Positions 17,712-25,759 of a stretch of DNA of 52,258 bases are shown in pieces. The stretch is from Oscillospiraceae bacterium (GTDB taxonomy: Bacteria > Bacillota > Clostridia > Oscillospirales > Oscillospiraceae): assembly GCA_902802565.1 (NCBI GenBank), contig CADCMP010000001.1, positions 64,711 through 116,968 on the forward strand. The letters are read 5' to 3'. The notes beneath the pieces are model-generated. The model worked only from the letters and a program-made list of their open reading frames with translations, was not told the origin of the DNA and searched no databases. The position numbers were made by a program, and so were the translations under genes. How positions within the stretch are numbered: position 1 is the stretch's first letter; each line of letters begins with the position of its first letter.

Positions 17712-18135
17712 CTTCTATCTTTCCGATCCGTCGAATGTGACGCTCCTCATTGGAGAAGGGAGTGTCCAGGAAGGTATCCACGATCTTCAGTGCCAGGCCT
17801 CCGCCTACCACGCGTCCGCCCAGAGCCAGGATGTTGGCGTCATTGTGAAGACGGGTGGCTTCCGCCGTGAAGCAGTCCGTGCACAGTGCGGCACGGATCC
17901 CCGGGACCTTGTTGGCGGAAATGGAGATCCCGATACCGGTGCCGCAGATCAGAATGCCCCGCTCGAACTTTCCGTCGGCGATGGCATGGGCCACGGCATG
18001 GCCGATCTCCGGGTAATCGCAGCTCTCTTCCGAGAAGCAGCCGAAGTCCTCAAACTCCAGTCCCCGTTTGGTGAGATGTGCTTTGATCTCTTCTTTCAGG
18101 CGGTATCCGCCGTGATCTGATCCGATGGCTATCAT
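17704..18135 (-). CDS. rpiB: Ribose 5-phosphate isomerase B / RpiB-LacAB family
   Basis: This 143-residue sugar-phosphate isomerase interconverts ribose 5-phosphate and ribulose 5-phosphate in the pentose phosphate pathway. The family start IGSDHGGYRLKEEI, the catalytic-cysteine segment ICGTGIGISISANK and HNDANILALGGR are all present. Allose- or galactose-phosphate isomerases share the fold, so substrate is not fully certain. GGAGG precedes ATG 18135. The promoter lies in the end of the upstream glycosyltransferase gene, and the next gene starts inside the rpiB stop region. Confidence 0.94.
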   Translation of the reverse strand: MIAIGSDHGGYRLKEEIKAHLTKRGLEFEDFGCFSEESCDYPEIGHAVAHAIADGKFERGILICGTGIGISISANKVPGIRAALCTDCFTAEATRLHNDANILALGGRVVGGGLALKIVDTFLDTPFSNEERHIRRIGKIEDV

Positions 18136-18177
18136 AAATCGATCCTCCGTCGTTTTTCTTTCAATTGATTGGTATTT

Positions 18178-18206
18178 ATTTTAGCGGTTCTGCCGGTGGA
18201 AATCAA
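18178..18206 (-). promoter_or_regulatory. Promoter of the rpiB operon
   Basis: On the minus strand, TTGATT (18201-18206) and TAAAAT (18178-18183) have a 17-base spacer. It begins right after the stop codon of the glycosyltransferase gene. Confidence 0.75.
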
Positions 18207-18207
18207 C

Positions 18208-20001
18208 CTAGAACGGCCAGGTGGGAAGCCATCCCAGGAAGGTGTCCTGCACCACCCGGTTCATGGGCGTTCCCGCCAGAATGGGGTAGAAGGAGAAGAA
18301 CAGGACCAGGGAAAGGGCCGTGAGCCCGAACACATGGATCTTCCAGTTCTTCCGGTTGCGCACCATCAGGTCAAAGGCATAGGCCATGGCCAGGACCAGA
18401 AAGATGCTGCATCCGAAGTAGTGATACTCAAAGGTGGTGCGGGTGATGATCATCCAGGGAACCAGCTGAACGAGGTACCCGGTGAGGATGAATCCCGCCC
18501 GCATGTCCCGGCGGGCCAGGAACAGGTAGAACATGACAAAAACGGCGATGAGACCGCCCCAGCACAGTACCGGGTTGAGCCATGCACCGAAGCTGGTGAC
18601 GGAGATGCCGTCGGCGGAGTAATCCAGATAATACAGGATGGGCCGGATATCCAGCACCCACTGATACCAGCGGGAGGAGTAGGCGTGGGTCTGATTGACG
18701 CCCTTGTGATAGCTGAACATGTAGTCCTGGTTGCTCAGGACCATGTCCGCGTAGTCTCTGGTAAAGTACATGCCGGCACCGTGCCAGCCCCGGGCGACGC
18801 CGTAGTAATAGTAGCTGCAGTAGTAGATCACGCAGGGGATGAGAACGAAGAACAGGATGCAGAAGAGCACGTTCCGGATGAACTTCCCCCAGGGGAAATC
18901 CTTCCGCTGCGCAAACCAGTGGGCACACCACAGCACCGCCAGCCCCACACCGGCGTAGATGCTGGTCCACTTGCATGCCGCACCCAGTCCGAAACAGATC
19001 CCGGACAGGGCAAGATGCCGCCACCGGTCCGTGGTCATGTACTCATACATGAACAGGAACATGAGGATGATGAAGAACACCGAGTAGGTATCCACGGTGG
19101 CGATGCGGGTATGGACGAAATGCATGAAGTCCGTGGCCAGCAGGACGGTGCCGCAGGCGGGAACCGCCAGACCGCCGAAGAGCCGCTTGATCAGCAGATA
19201 CACCGCCGGCAGCATCAGGATCCCGAAGAGGGTCCCCATAAACCGCCAGCCGAAGGGATTGAGCCCGAACAGGGAGATGCCCAGAGACAGGATGATCTTC
19301 CCCAGCGGCGGGTGGGAGATCTCATAGGGGTTGAGCCCGTGGAGATGCTCGTAGGCGGTACGGACGTGATACACCTCGTCAAAGTAGGTGCTGTTCATGA
19401 AGGTGATGGTCTCCGGGACCGTTTCCTGCTCGTCCAGCAGGGGACGGCAGGAGACGTTGCAGGAGAACCGGTCCGCCGGCAGGAGCTCCCCGCTGCTGCC
19501 GTACAGGCCGATCTCGCCCAGATACAGCTCCGAATCCGCGGTGAGCCGGAGGGCCGTCACCTGGGGATAGGTTGCCTCGCCCAGCTCGGCATCCACCCAC
19601 TTGAAGATATCGGAATAGCTGTGGGTCAGGGTGGCGATGTTTTCAAAATCCGTTCCATTCCGGGAGATCTCCAGGGTGAGGTTTCCCTCATTGACACCGC
19701 AGTAATAGCGCACCGCGGTGAGATCCACCGGTTCTCCGGCATAGATCACGGCGGAACTTCCGGTATCGTCAAACCGGTAAAAGCTCTCCGGATCCGTATG
19801 TCCGCCCAGCCCGATGAATGCCACGCACCCGTAGAGGAGGGTGATGACCAGAAGGATCACCAGATCCTTCCGTCCCAGGGCCTTTTCCTTTTCACCGGGA
19901 AGGGCCAGAGACACCTGTTTCAGAGCCGGGAGCCCGGCATAGGCCATGGCAATGAGCAGGATGCAGGCCAGGGGGAACAGATAGGTATACCAATGAAGCA
20001 T
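18208..20001 (-). CDS. PMT/GT39-type membrane glycosyltransferase with discoidin-like insert
   Basis: The protein has 597 residues from ATG 20001, which is preceded by ACGGAGTG. An upstream in-frame TTG at 20040 lies inside the promoter -10 and is rejected. After two N-terminal membrane helices comes an extracytoplasmic insert of about 120 residues. Its beta-rich sequence (VRYYCGVNEGNLTLEIS, LTADSELYLGEIGLYG) resembles F5/8 type C discoidin modules. Then follow the PMT catalytic loop with FDEVYHVRTAYE, HPPLGK and about ten more helices. Such enzymes move a sugar from a polyprenyl-phosphate carrier to protein or glycolipid outside the membrane. The acceptor is unknown. Confidence 0.82.
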   Translation of the reverse strand: MLHWYTYLFPLACILLIAMAYAGLPALKQVSLALPGEKEKALGRKDLVILLVITLLYGCVAFIGLGGHTDPESFYRFDDTGSSAVIYAGEPVDLTAVRYYCGVNEGNLTLEISRNGTDFENIATLTHSYSDIFKWVDAELGEATYPQVTALRLTADSELYLGEIGLYGSSGELLPADRFSCNVSCRPLLDEQETVPETITFMNSTYFDEVYHVRTAYEHLHGLNPYEISHPPLGKIILSLGISLFGLNPFGWRFMGTLFGILMLPAVYLLIKRLFGGLAVPACGTVLLATDFMHFVHTRIATVDTYSVFFIILMFLFMYEYMTTDRWRHLALSGICFGLGAACKWTSIYAGVGLAVLWCAHWFAQRKDFPWGKFIRNVLFCILFFVLIPCVIYYCSYYYYGVARGWHGAGMYFTRDYADMVLSNQDYMFSYHKGVNQTHAYSSRWYQWVLDIRPILYYLDYSADGISVTSFGAWLNPVLCWGGLIAVFVMFYLFLARRDMRAGFILTGYLVQLVPWMIITRTTFEYHYFGCSIFLVLAMAYAFDLMVRNRKNWKIHVFGLTALSLVLFFSFYPILAGTPMNRVVQDTFLGWLPTWPF

Positions 20002-20039
20002 GATGCTGAACACTCCGTAACTGTGTTTTGATGGTTCCA

Positions 20040-20068
20040 ATTATACTTCCCGCGGTTTCCCCTGTCCA
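20040..20068 (-). promoter_or_regulatory. Promoter of the PMT-like glycosyltransferase gene
   Basis: On the minus strand, TGGACA (20063-20068) and TATAAT (20040-20045) have a 17-base spacer. Transcription would begin near 20033, which fixes the translation start downstream at 20001. Confidence 0.87.
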
Positions 20069-20120
20069 CCGAAAACAGGCGGACCGGGGAGAGGAAACGG
20101 CACCGGAACAGGAAGTGCGC

Positions 20121-20149
20121 TTGACATAATATCTAAAGTGTAATAAAAT
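20121..20149 (+). promoter_or_regulatory. Promoter of rny
   Basis: TTGACA (20121-20126) and TAAAAT (20144-20149) have a 17-base spacer. The predicted leader is about 160 bases. The 316-base gap between the glycosyltransferase and rny starts thus holds two divergent promoters plus the leader hairpins listed separately; no small gene is evident in it. Confidence 0.87.
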
Positions 20150-20212
20150 AACTCGAATGTAAATGTGGTTGATTGGGGAAGTATACCCGTTTGCATTCAT
20201 TATTGACAATTG

Positions 20213-20234
20213 GAAACGGTATCGCCCGTTTTTT
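20213..20234 (+). terminator. Weak terminator-like hairpin in the rny leader
   Basis: A six-bp stem AAACGG/CCGTTT with a six-base loop is followed by a T-rich tract. It lies downstream of the rny promoter and about 85 bases before the start codon, so it would act as an attenuator. The stem is short and confidence is low. A second perfect 7-bp hairpin (ACCGGAA/TTCCGGT, 20258-20274) lies between it and the start. Confidence 0.4.
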
Positions 20235-20317
20235 ATTTTGTAAATAATCATTATCATACCGGAAGGATTCCGGTCATCACAGCGAAATTCTGAAAGAATG
20301 GAGGTGTGTATGTCTTT

Positions 20318-21833
20318 ATGCCAAGTACTGGATGGATCATTGGTGCATTTTTAGTGATCGTCGTCCTGTTTATTATTGGTTTTGTACTAGGTATTAATTA
20401 CCGCAAGAGAGTTGCGGAGAAGGAGATGTCTAGCGCTGAAGAAGAAGCAAAGCGCATAATAAACGAGGGCATTAAAAGTGCTGAAAATAAAAAGAGAGAA
20501 GCTCTCTTAGAGGCAAAGGAAGAAATACACAAGAACCGCTCGGAACTGGAGCGGGAAGTGAGAGAACGCCGCAGCGAACTCTCCAAGCAGGAGCGCAGGC
20601 TCCAGCAGAAAGAGGAGAATCTGGACAAGAAGACCGATCACCTCGACAAGAAGACGGAAGCCCTGAATGAAAAGATGGCTGCCGTGGAAGCCCAGAAGGA
20701 AGAAGTGGCCAAGATCAAGAGAGGCCAGATGGAGATGCTGGAAAAGATCTCCGGCTATTCCATCGAAGAAGCAAAGAACTATCTGATCGAAAACGTGCGT
20801 ACGGAGTGCACCCACGAGATGGCAGCGGCCATCAAGGAAGTGGAGGCACAGTACAAGGAAGAGTCCGAGAGCCTGGCACGGGAGATCATCGCCACAGCCA
20901 TCCAGCGCTGTGCCGCCGATCACGCCAGCGAAGTGACCGTCTCCGTCGTTCAACTTCCCAATGACGAAATGAAGGGACGCATCATCGGACGTGAAGGAAG
21001 AAACATCCGAAGCATCGAACAGCTCACCGGCTGTGATCTGATCATCGACGACACTCCGGAGACCATTACCGTATCCAGCTTCGATCCCGTCCGCCGTGAG
21101 GTGGCCCGCATCGCTCTGGAAAAACTGATCCAGGACGGACGTATCCATCCGGCCCGCATCGAGGAAATGGTCGCCAAGGCCCAGAAGGAAGTCAACGCCA
21201 CCATCAAGGCGGAAGGCGAACGGGCCGTGTTCGAGACCGGCGTCAACGGTCTCCATCCCGAGATCATCAAGCTCCTGGGACGGATGAAATACCGTACCAG
21301 CTAACATCTCCGGCCTGATCGCATCGGAGCTGGGCGAGAACATCGCCACCGCCAAGCGTGCAGGTCTGCTGCATGACCTCGGCAAATCCATCGACCATGA
21401 AGTGGAAGGCAGCCACGTCACCATCGGTGCCGAGATTGCCCGCCGCTATAAGGAGTCCAACGATGTGGTCCATGCCATCGAGGCACACCACAACGACGTG
21501 GAACCCCATACCATCATCGCCTGCATCGTACAGGCGGCCGATGCCATCTCCGCTTCCCGTCCGGGAGCACGGCGTGAGAACATTGAAAACTATGTCAAAC
21601 GTCTGGAGAAACTGGAAGAGATCGCAAAATCCTTCAACGGCATCGACGAATGCTATGCCATCCAGGCAGGACGCGAGATCCGCGTCATGGTCTCCCCGGA
21701 CAAAGTCACCGAGGATGAGACCGTCCTGCTGGCCCGCGATATTGCCAAGAAGATCGAATCCGAGCTTACCTATCCCGGACAGATCAAGGTCCACATCATC
21801 CGTGAGACCAAAGCGGTGGATTTCGCAAAATAA
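20318..21833 (+). pseudogene. rny: Ribonuclease Y, disrupted by an internal deletion/frameshift
   Basis: RNase Y is the membrane-anchored endonuclease that starts mRNA decay in Bacillota, normally about 520 residues. Here the first frame gives the N-terminal membrane helix, a long coiled coil (about 30-145), the KH domain ([17 protein letters not shown]) and the start of the HD domain up to GRMKYRTS, then stops at 21302-21304. The rest resumes in another frame from [12 protein letters not shown] through LLHDLGK to the normal C-terminus. About 13 codons expected between them (YGQNVL..HSIEVA in relatives), including the first metal-binding His of the HD domain, are gone. The frames require a 38-nt loss. 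ATG 20318 is 11 bases after GGAGGTG. This is a real mutation or an assembly error. Confidence 0.9.
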
Positions 21834-21849
21834 AATTCATTCGATCCTT

Positions 21850-21885
21850 AAACCGATCGGCACACGGTGCCGGTCGGTTTTTTTG
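21850..21885 (+). terminator. Intrinsic terminator after rny
   Basis: A 14-bp stem (AAACCGATCGGCAC / GTGCCGGTCGGTTT, one G-T pair) with a three-base loop runs into a T tract. Confidence 0.94.
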
Positions 21886-21905
21886 TTTCCCGTTCCGGAG
21901 CGGGG

Positions 21906-21934
21906 TTGACAAACACAATACCTCGCTATATGAT
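21906..21934 (+). promoter_or_regulatory. Promoter of the padR operon
   Basis: TTGACA (21906-21911) and TATGAT (21929-21934) have a 17-base spacer, near consensus. Confidence 0.88.
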
Positions 21935-21943
21935 GTATTACAT
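21933..21943. promoter_or_regulatory. Palindrome ATGTA-T-TACAT at the transcription start: candidate PadR operator
   Basis: A perfect 11-bp palindrome overlaps the -10 and predicted +1. It contains the ATGT/ACAT half-sites known for PadR regulators, though the spacing is shorter than the classical eight bases. Autoregulation is inferred. Confidence 0.55.
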
Positions 21944-21961
21944 GAGGGGAGGTATTATTCG

Positions 21962-22288
21962 ATGGATGCTCAGCTGAAACGCGGACTGCTGGATGTCTGC
22001 GTGCTTGCCGCGATCCGGGACGACGATTCCTACGGGTACAAGATCATCAAGGATATGAAGCCCTATCTGGAACTGTCTGAATCCACTCTGTATACGATCC
22101 TGAAACGGCTGGAATCCGCAGATATGCTCACGGTGCATACCGTGGAGCATGAGGGAAGACTCCGCAAGTACTATCATATTACCGCGACAGGGATCCGGCG
22201 GCTGGATGAATTCCGTGATGACTGGGATGAGATCCTGGCGATCTACCGGTTCATCACCAAGGAGGATGAAACGAATGACGAAAACTGA
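21962..22288 (+). CDS. PadR-family transcriptional regulator
   Basis: The protein has 108 residues: a PadR winged helix (KRGLLDVCVLAAIRDDDSYG, then SESTLYTILKRLESADML) with a wing (RKYYHITATGIRRLDEF) and a short C-terminal dimerisation helix, the small PadR-s2 type. GGGGAGG precedes ATG 21962 by nine bases. It is first in a three-gene operon with DUF1700 and DUF4097 proteins, and its end overlaps the next gene by 14 bases. This trio recurs in Bacillota and is linked to envelope stress in some members (family knowledge); the inducer is unknown. Confidence 0.93.
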   Translation: MDAQLKRGLLDVCVLAAIRDDDSYGYKIIKDMKPYLELSESTLYTILKRLESADMLTVHTVEHEGRLRKYYHITATGIRRLDEFRDDWDEILAIYRFITKEDETNDEN

Positions 22289-22871
22289 GTTTCTGGATGA
22301 ACTTAGAAGAAGACTGGCGGGACTGCCTCAGAGCGATCTGGATGAGAGACTGCTGTACTTCCGGGAAATGATCGATGACCGGATGGAGGATGGTCTGACC
22401 GAAGAGGAAGCGGTGTCCGGCATCGGTTCCGTGGATGAGATCGTGGACCACATCATGGAGGAGATCCCGCTGTCAACACTGGTGAAGGAGAATGCGAAAC
22501 GGAAGCGTTCGCTGAAAACCGGGGAGACTGTTCTGATGGTGATGGGAACCGTGCTGTGTCTGCCACTGGTACTGGCCGCTGCCGCCGTCTGCCTGGCTGT
22601 TTACGCAGCCATCTGGGCCGTGGTCATCGGACTGTGGTCGACGGTGGTCGGACTGGCTGCGGGCGCTGTTGCCGGACTGGTCGTGGCCGCAGGTTTCCTG
22701 GTGAAACGGGAGCCGGTCAATGCGCTCTTCATGCTGGGCGCCGCGATCCTGTGCGCAGGTCTTGCGATCCTTCTGTTCTGTGCCTGTGTCTGGGTGACGA
22801 AGGCACCGGTGCAGCTGACGAAAAAAATGGTTCTGGGCATGAAAGCCCTTCTGATGAGAAAGGGGAGCTGA
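22275..22871 (+). CDS. DUF1700 (HAAS-type) membrane protein
   Basis: The protein has 198 residues. ATG 22275 lies after a GGAGG (22261-22265) inside the padR 3' end; longer in-frame starts overlap padR more and lack a site. The N-terminus, KTEFLDELRRRLAGLPQSD with a helical hairpin ending in GIGSVDEI, is the classic HAAS/DUF1700 module. Several membrane helices follow from about residue 85. It probably relays or anchors the function of the downstream DUF4097 protein. The gap to that gene is four bases. Confidence 0.88.
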   Translation: MTKTEFLDELRRRLAGLPQSDLDERLLYFREMIDDRMEDGLTEEEAVSGIGSVDEIVDHIMEEIPLSTLVKENAKRKRSLKTGETVLMVMGTVLCLPLVLAAAAVCLAVYAAIWAVVIGLWSTVVGLAAGAVAGLVVAAGFLVKREPVNALFMLGAAILCAGLAILLFCACVWVTKAPVQLTKKMVLGMKALLMRKGS

Positions 22872-22875
22872 TCCT

Positions 22876-23649
22876 ATGAAAAAGTGGATCCTGGCCGCGG
22901 TCATTCTGGTGATCGCCGGTACCGTTATCAGCCTGGTTGCCGCTGCGGCGATGGATTTTGATCTGAGCCGGCTGGACAGCGGGAATTATGAGACCAACAC
23001 CTATGCGGTAAACGAGCCGTTTTCCGCCGTTGCCGTGGACGCCGATGATGAGGATGTGGTGATCCTTCCTTCGGAAGACGGAGCGTGCCGGGTAGTCTGT
23101 CTGGAAGACGAGAAACGCCGGCATGAGGTCGCGGTAGTGAACGGGACCCTTCGGATCCGGCAGCCGGAAAGGAAAGAGAACGGCTTCCCTTTCGGGGTCT
23201 ATATCCAGGAAACGAAGATCACGGTCTATCTGCCGGAAGGAACCTGCTCCGGCCTGTCCGTCCGGTCCGATTCCGGAGACATCTCGCTGGAGTCCCTCCG
23301 TACGGAGAACATCCTGTTGGAAACGGATACCGGAGAAGTGCTTCTTCGGGACGTGACCAGCGGAAACCTGACGGCGGAAGGAGAGACCGGGAATATGACG
23401 CTGGAGCGTGTGACGATCTCCGGCAACTGCTCCATCGATCAGGATACGGGAGACGTCATTTTCCGCGACAGTGACGCCGGGGAGATCTCGGTGGAAACGG
23501 ACAGCGGGGATGTCACCGGAACGCTGCTTTCGGAGAAGGTCTTTCTTACCGAAACGGATACCGGCGATGTGCAGGTCCCTCACAGCGTCCGCGGAGGAAC
23601 GTGCCGGATCTCCACCGATACGGGAGATATCCGCATCGAGGTCCGATAG
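22876..23649 (+). CDS. DUF4097 beta-strand repeat protein, membrane-anchored
   Basis: This 257-residue protein has an N-terminal membrane helix or uncleaved signal (about 5-26) and a long beta-solenoid-like ectodomain. Seven short repeats of the form (S/T)D(S/T)GD-I/V occur between about residues 120 and 257 (SDSGDI, TDTGEV, QDTGDV, TDSGDV, TDTGDV, TDTGDI and a GETGNM variant). This is the DUF4097 hallmark, related to YvlB/LiaG-like proteins. No enzymatic motif is seen. It ends the PadR operon. Confidence 0.88.
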   Translation: MKKWILAAVILVIAGTVISLVAAAAMDFDLSRLDSGNYETNTYAVNEPFSAVAVDADDEDVVILPSEDGACRVVCLEDEKRRHEVAVVNGTLRIRQPERKENGFPFGVYIQETKITVYLPEGTCSGLSVRSDSGDISLESLRTENILLETDTGEVLLRDVTSGNLTAEGETGNMTLERVTISGNCSIDQDTGDVIFRDSDAGEISVETDSGDVTGTLLSEKVFLTETDTGDVQVPHSVRGGTCRISTDTGDIRIEVR

Positions 23650-23667
23650 AAAAAATAATATGAAGAA

Positions 23668-23703
23668 GACCGGGGCGTGATGCTTTTCCATCACGCCCCG
23701 GTC
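23668..23703. terminator. Hairpin terminator between convergent genes
   Basis: A perfect 15-bp stem (GACCGGGGCGTGATG / CATCACGCCCCGGTC) has a six-base loop. The T tract is weak on the plus side and better on the minus side (A-rich sequence before the stem). Confidence 0.8.
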
Positions 23704-23726
23704 GTTTCATCTTCAGGGGGTTGCGG

Positions 23727-24758
23727 TCACCATTTGTTTTCCACTTTTTCCGCGAATCCGGGGAGATCCCGGACGTGGATCTCGGTGCCGTCATCCAGGA
23801 CCGCGGTGCCGGTGAAGGTCCCGAAGACCTGGTGCTGATCCGATTTCAGGATCCCGAAGTCCGTGCAGGAAGCACGGTCCATCACCGGCGTGAAATCCAT
23901 TTGGAAGCGGCCGTCATCGGAATCGAAGGTCCAGGGGGAGAGGAAGTCCTTCTCATCCCCGGGGATGTGGAACGTCACCTGGGAGAGCTTGTGGGCCTTC
24001 CCGTTGTAGAAGAGCATGTTCTCGCTGGCGGCGGAACAGTCACCAAACCCGTATCCGATGTTCCAGCCGAAGGGGACGCCGTCCACCTGATAGGAGGCGG
24101 AGCCCCAGTACCAGGTGTTGTGATAGGTCCAGACACCGCGGCCCCAGTCCAGACAGGCGAAGCTGTCCGCGGGATCGAAGGTCCAGGTGCGGCCGCCGTA
24201 TGTGACGGTGCCGGATGCCCGCATGCAGTTGATCTTCTGGTTGTAGTAGAAATGGGCGTTTTTCGGGAAGGGGGTACAGATGACCATGCTCTCTTCCGGT
24301 TCCTCCGTCAGGAGGATCTCACAGTCCAGCGCCCCTTCCGGACCGAATTTGTCCATGTGGCACCGCAGGGTACGGGTGCCGTCCCCCGGGGTATCGAAGA
24401 ACATGGACAGGCCCTTGGCCCGGCGGTCCACCGTTCCCTTGGCCGAGGTCTCCGGCATGCGGATCTTTCCCATGGGCAGAACGCTCATGGGGGAAGTGGT
24501 GATCTCCCAGCCTTCCGTGAAGTCCAGAAGGGAGATGGAATCCATGCCCATGTAGCCGTTGTCCGCCACGGTGAGCGCCAGGGCGAACCGGCCGTTGTTG
24601 ACCAGATAGTAGTCCCACTCCTTGATGCGCAGAGCGGAGGCGCGGATGTCGCTGCGCCGGTACACCGGAAGCAGTTTCTTCGCGTAGCCCGGTTCCGTCA
24701 GATTGCCGTTTTCATCCAGCAGGGGCACCGGGGAGAGAATCTCATGCTGCGTTGTCAT
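23727..24758 (-). CDS. DUF2804 family protein
   Basis: This 343-residue soluble protein begins QHEILSPVPLLDENGNLTEPGYA and has the family's Trp/Tyr-rich centre (CLDWGRGVWTYHNTWYWGSA, then FGWNIGYGFGD). DUF2804 proteins are beta-rich and resemble lipocalin/AttH-like folds; the biochemical role is not established. The gene is last in the dnaD-dnaC operon and overlaps the upstream stop by four bases (ATGA), though no link to replication is evident. Confidence 0.85.
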   Translation of the reverse strand: MTTQHEILSPVPLLDENGNLTEPGYAKKLLPVYRRSDIRASALRIKEWDYYLVNNGRFALALTVADNGYMGMDSISLLDFTEGWEITTSPMSVLPMGKIRMPETSAKGTVDRRAKGLSMFFDTPGDGTRTLRCHMDKFGPEGALDCEILLTEEPEESMVICTPFPKNAHFYYNQKINCMRASGTVTYGGRTWTFDPADSFACLDWGRGVWTYHNTWYWGSASYQVDGVPFGWNIGYGFGDCSAASENMLFYNGKAHKLSQVTFHIPGDEKDFLSPWTFDSDDGRFQMDFTPVMDRASCTDFGILKSDQHQVFGTFTGTAVLDDGTEIHVRDLPGFAEKVENKW

Positions 24759-25759
24759 GCCAGACCACGCTCCTTCTTGATTTGTCGGATGTCCCGGCCG
24801 TCAAATTCCACCGGCATGAATTCGCCGTTGATGCGGGAGGCGATCTGCGGGGAGTATTTTCCCTCCAGATCCTCCGGGGCGAGGTTGGTGGAGATGATGG
24901 TGGGACGGTGGTGGATCAGCCGGTCGTTGATGAGCGTATAAAGGGCACTGACGGACATGGGGGTCACCATCTCCGTACCCAGATCATCCAGGATCATGAG
25001 GTCGCAGGAGAGCATGCGCCCGGTCCTGCGGGCGGCCTGTTCCGCGTCCTCCGGATCCCGGGAGAATTTTTCCGTTTCAAAGGTGCCCAGGGCAGCGGTG
25101 GCGGTCTCGTAGCACACGGAGTATCCCTTGGCGGCCACTTCCCGGGCGATGCAGGCGGACAGATAGGTCTTGCCCACGCCGGGGTTTCCCGTGAAGAGCA
25201 TGCTCATGCTGCCGGGACCGAAAGTATCCGCATATTTCCGGCAGATCCCGTAGACCATCTTCATGTTCTCCTGGGGGATATCGCCGTTTGCCTTGGGAAC
25301 GGCGTCATACAGAGTGAGATCGAAATGCTGGAAGGACTCGTCTCCGGTCTGGAGCAGAGTGCCCAGTTCCTTCGTCATCTCCCGGTTGTATTCCTCCAGA
25401 AGACAGGAGCAGGGCGCACCGTCGGCGTACCCCGTGTCACCGCATTTCCGGCAGGTAACGATGTCGTCCAGATAATTGTAGTCGAAACCGTGTTTCACCA
25501 GAAGTTCCGCCCGGTCGGCCTGCAGGTTCAGGTTCTCCTGCCGGAGGCCTTCGATCTTCGCGTCCAGATCCGGATCGTGACGGATGGTCAGGCTCACTAC
25601 GCTGGCCATATGGGAGCGCAGAGTCTGGTCGATCCTTTCGATCTCCGGAATGAGGGCGTGGATCTGCCGTACGCGGCGGTGGTGTTCTTCCTCGTTGGCG
25701 GCTTTCCGTGCGGCGATGTTGGCACGGGCCTGTCCCAGCAGCTTGCCGTCATATTTCAA
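24755..25759 (-). CDS. DnaC/DnaI-like helicase loader ATPase
   Basis: This 334-residue AAA+ protein has an N-terminal helical region, a zinc-binding CRKCGDTGYADGAPCSC (about residue 110), then the ATPase core. Walker A is GNPGVGKTYLS, Walker B is LMILDDLGTE, and an arginine-finger/sensor region (SRINGEFMPVEF) follows. By family it loads the replicative helicase or acts in restart together with a DnaD-type protein, which is encoded immediately upstream with a four-base overlap. Confidence 0.9.
   Translation of the reverse strand: MKYDGKLLGQARANIAARKAANEEEHHRRVRQIHALIPEIERIDQTLRSHMASVVSLTIRHDPDLDAKIEGLRQENLNLQADRAELLVKHGFDYNYLDDIVTCRKCGDTGYADGAPCSCLLEEYNREMTKELGTLLQTGDESFQHFDLTLYDAVPKANGDIPQENMKMVYGICRKYADTFGPGSMSMLFTGNPGVGKTYLSACIAREVAAKGYSVCYETATAALGTFETEKFSRDPEDAEQAARRTGRMLSCDLMILDDLGTEMVTPMSVSALYTLINDRLIHHRPTIISTNLAPEDLEGKYSPQIASRINGEFMPVEFDGRDIRQIKKERGLA

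Noticed and set aside
18169-20031. Open frame of about 620 codons on the plus strand opposite the PMT-type glycosyltransferase
   Set aside because: Its composition (His, Gly, Arg, Gln-rich, no domains) is that of an antisense frame of a GC-rich gene. The minus strand has clear motifs, a promoter and a ribosome-binding site.
19999-20040. TTG 20040 as the start of the glycosyltransferase
   Set aside because: It lies inside the -10 of a strong promoter, so it cannot be in the transcript; ATG 20001 has a ribosome-binding site.
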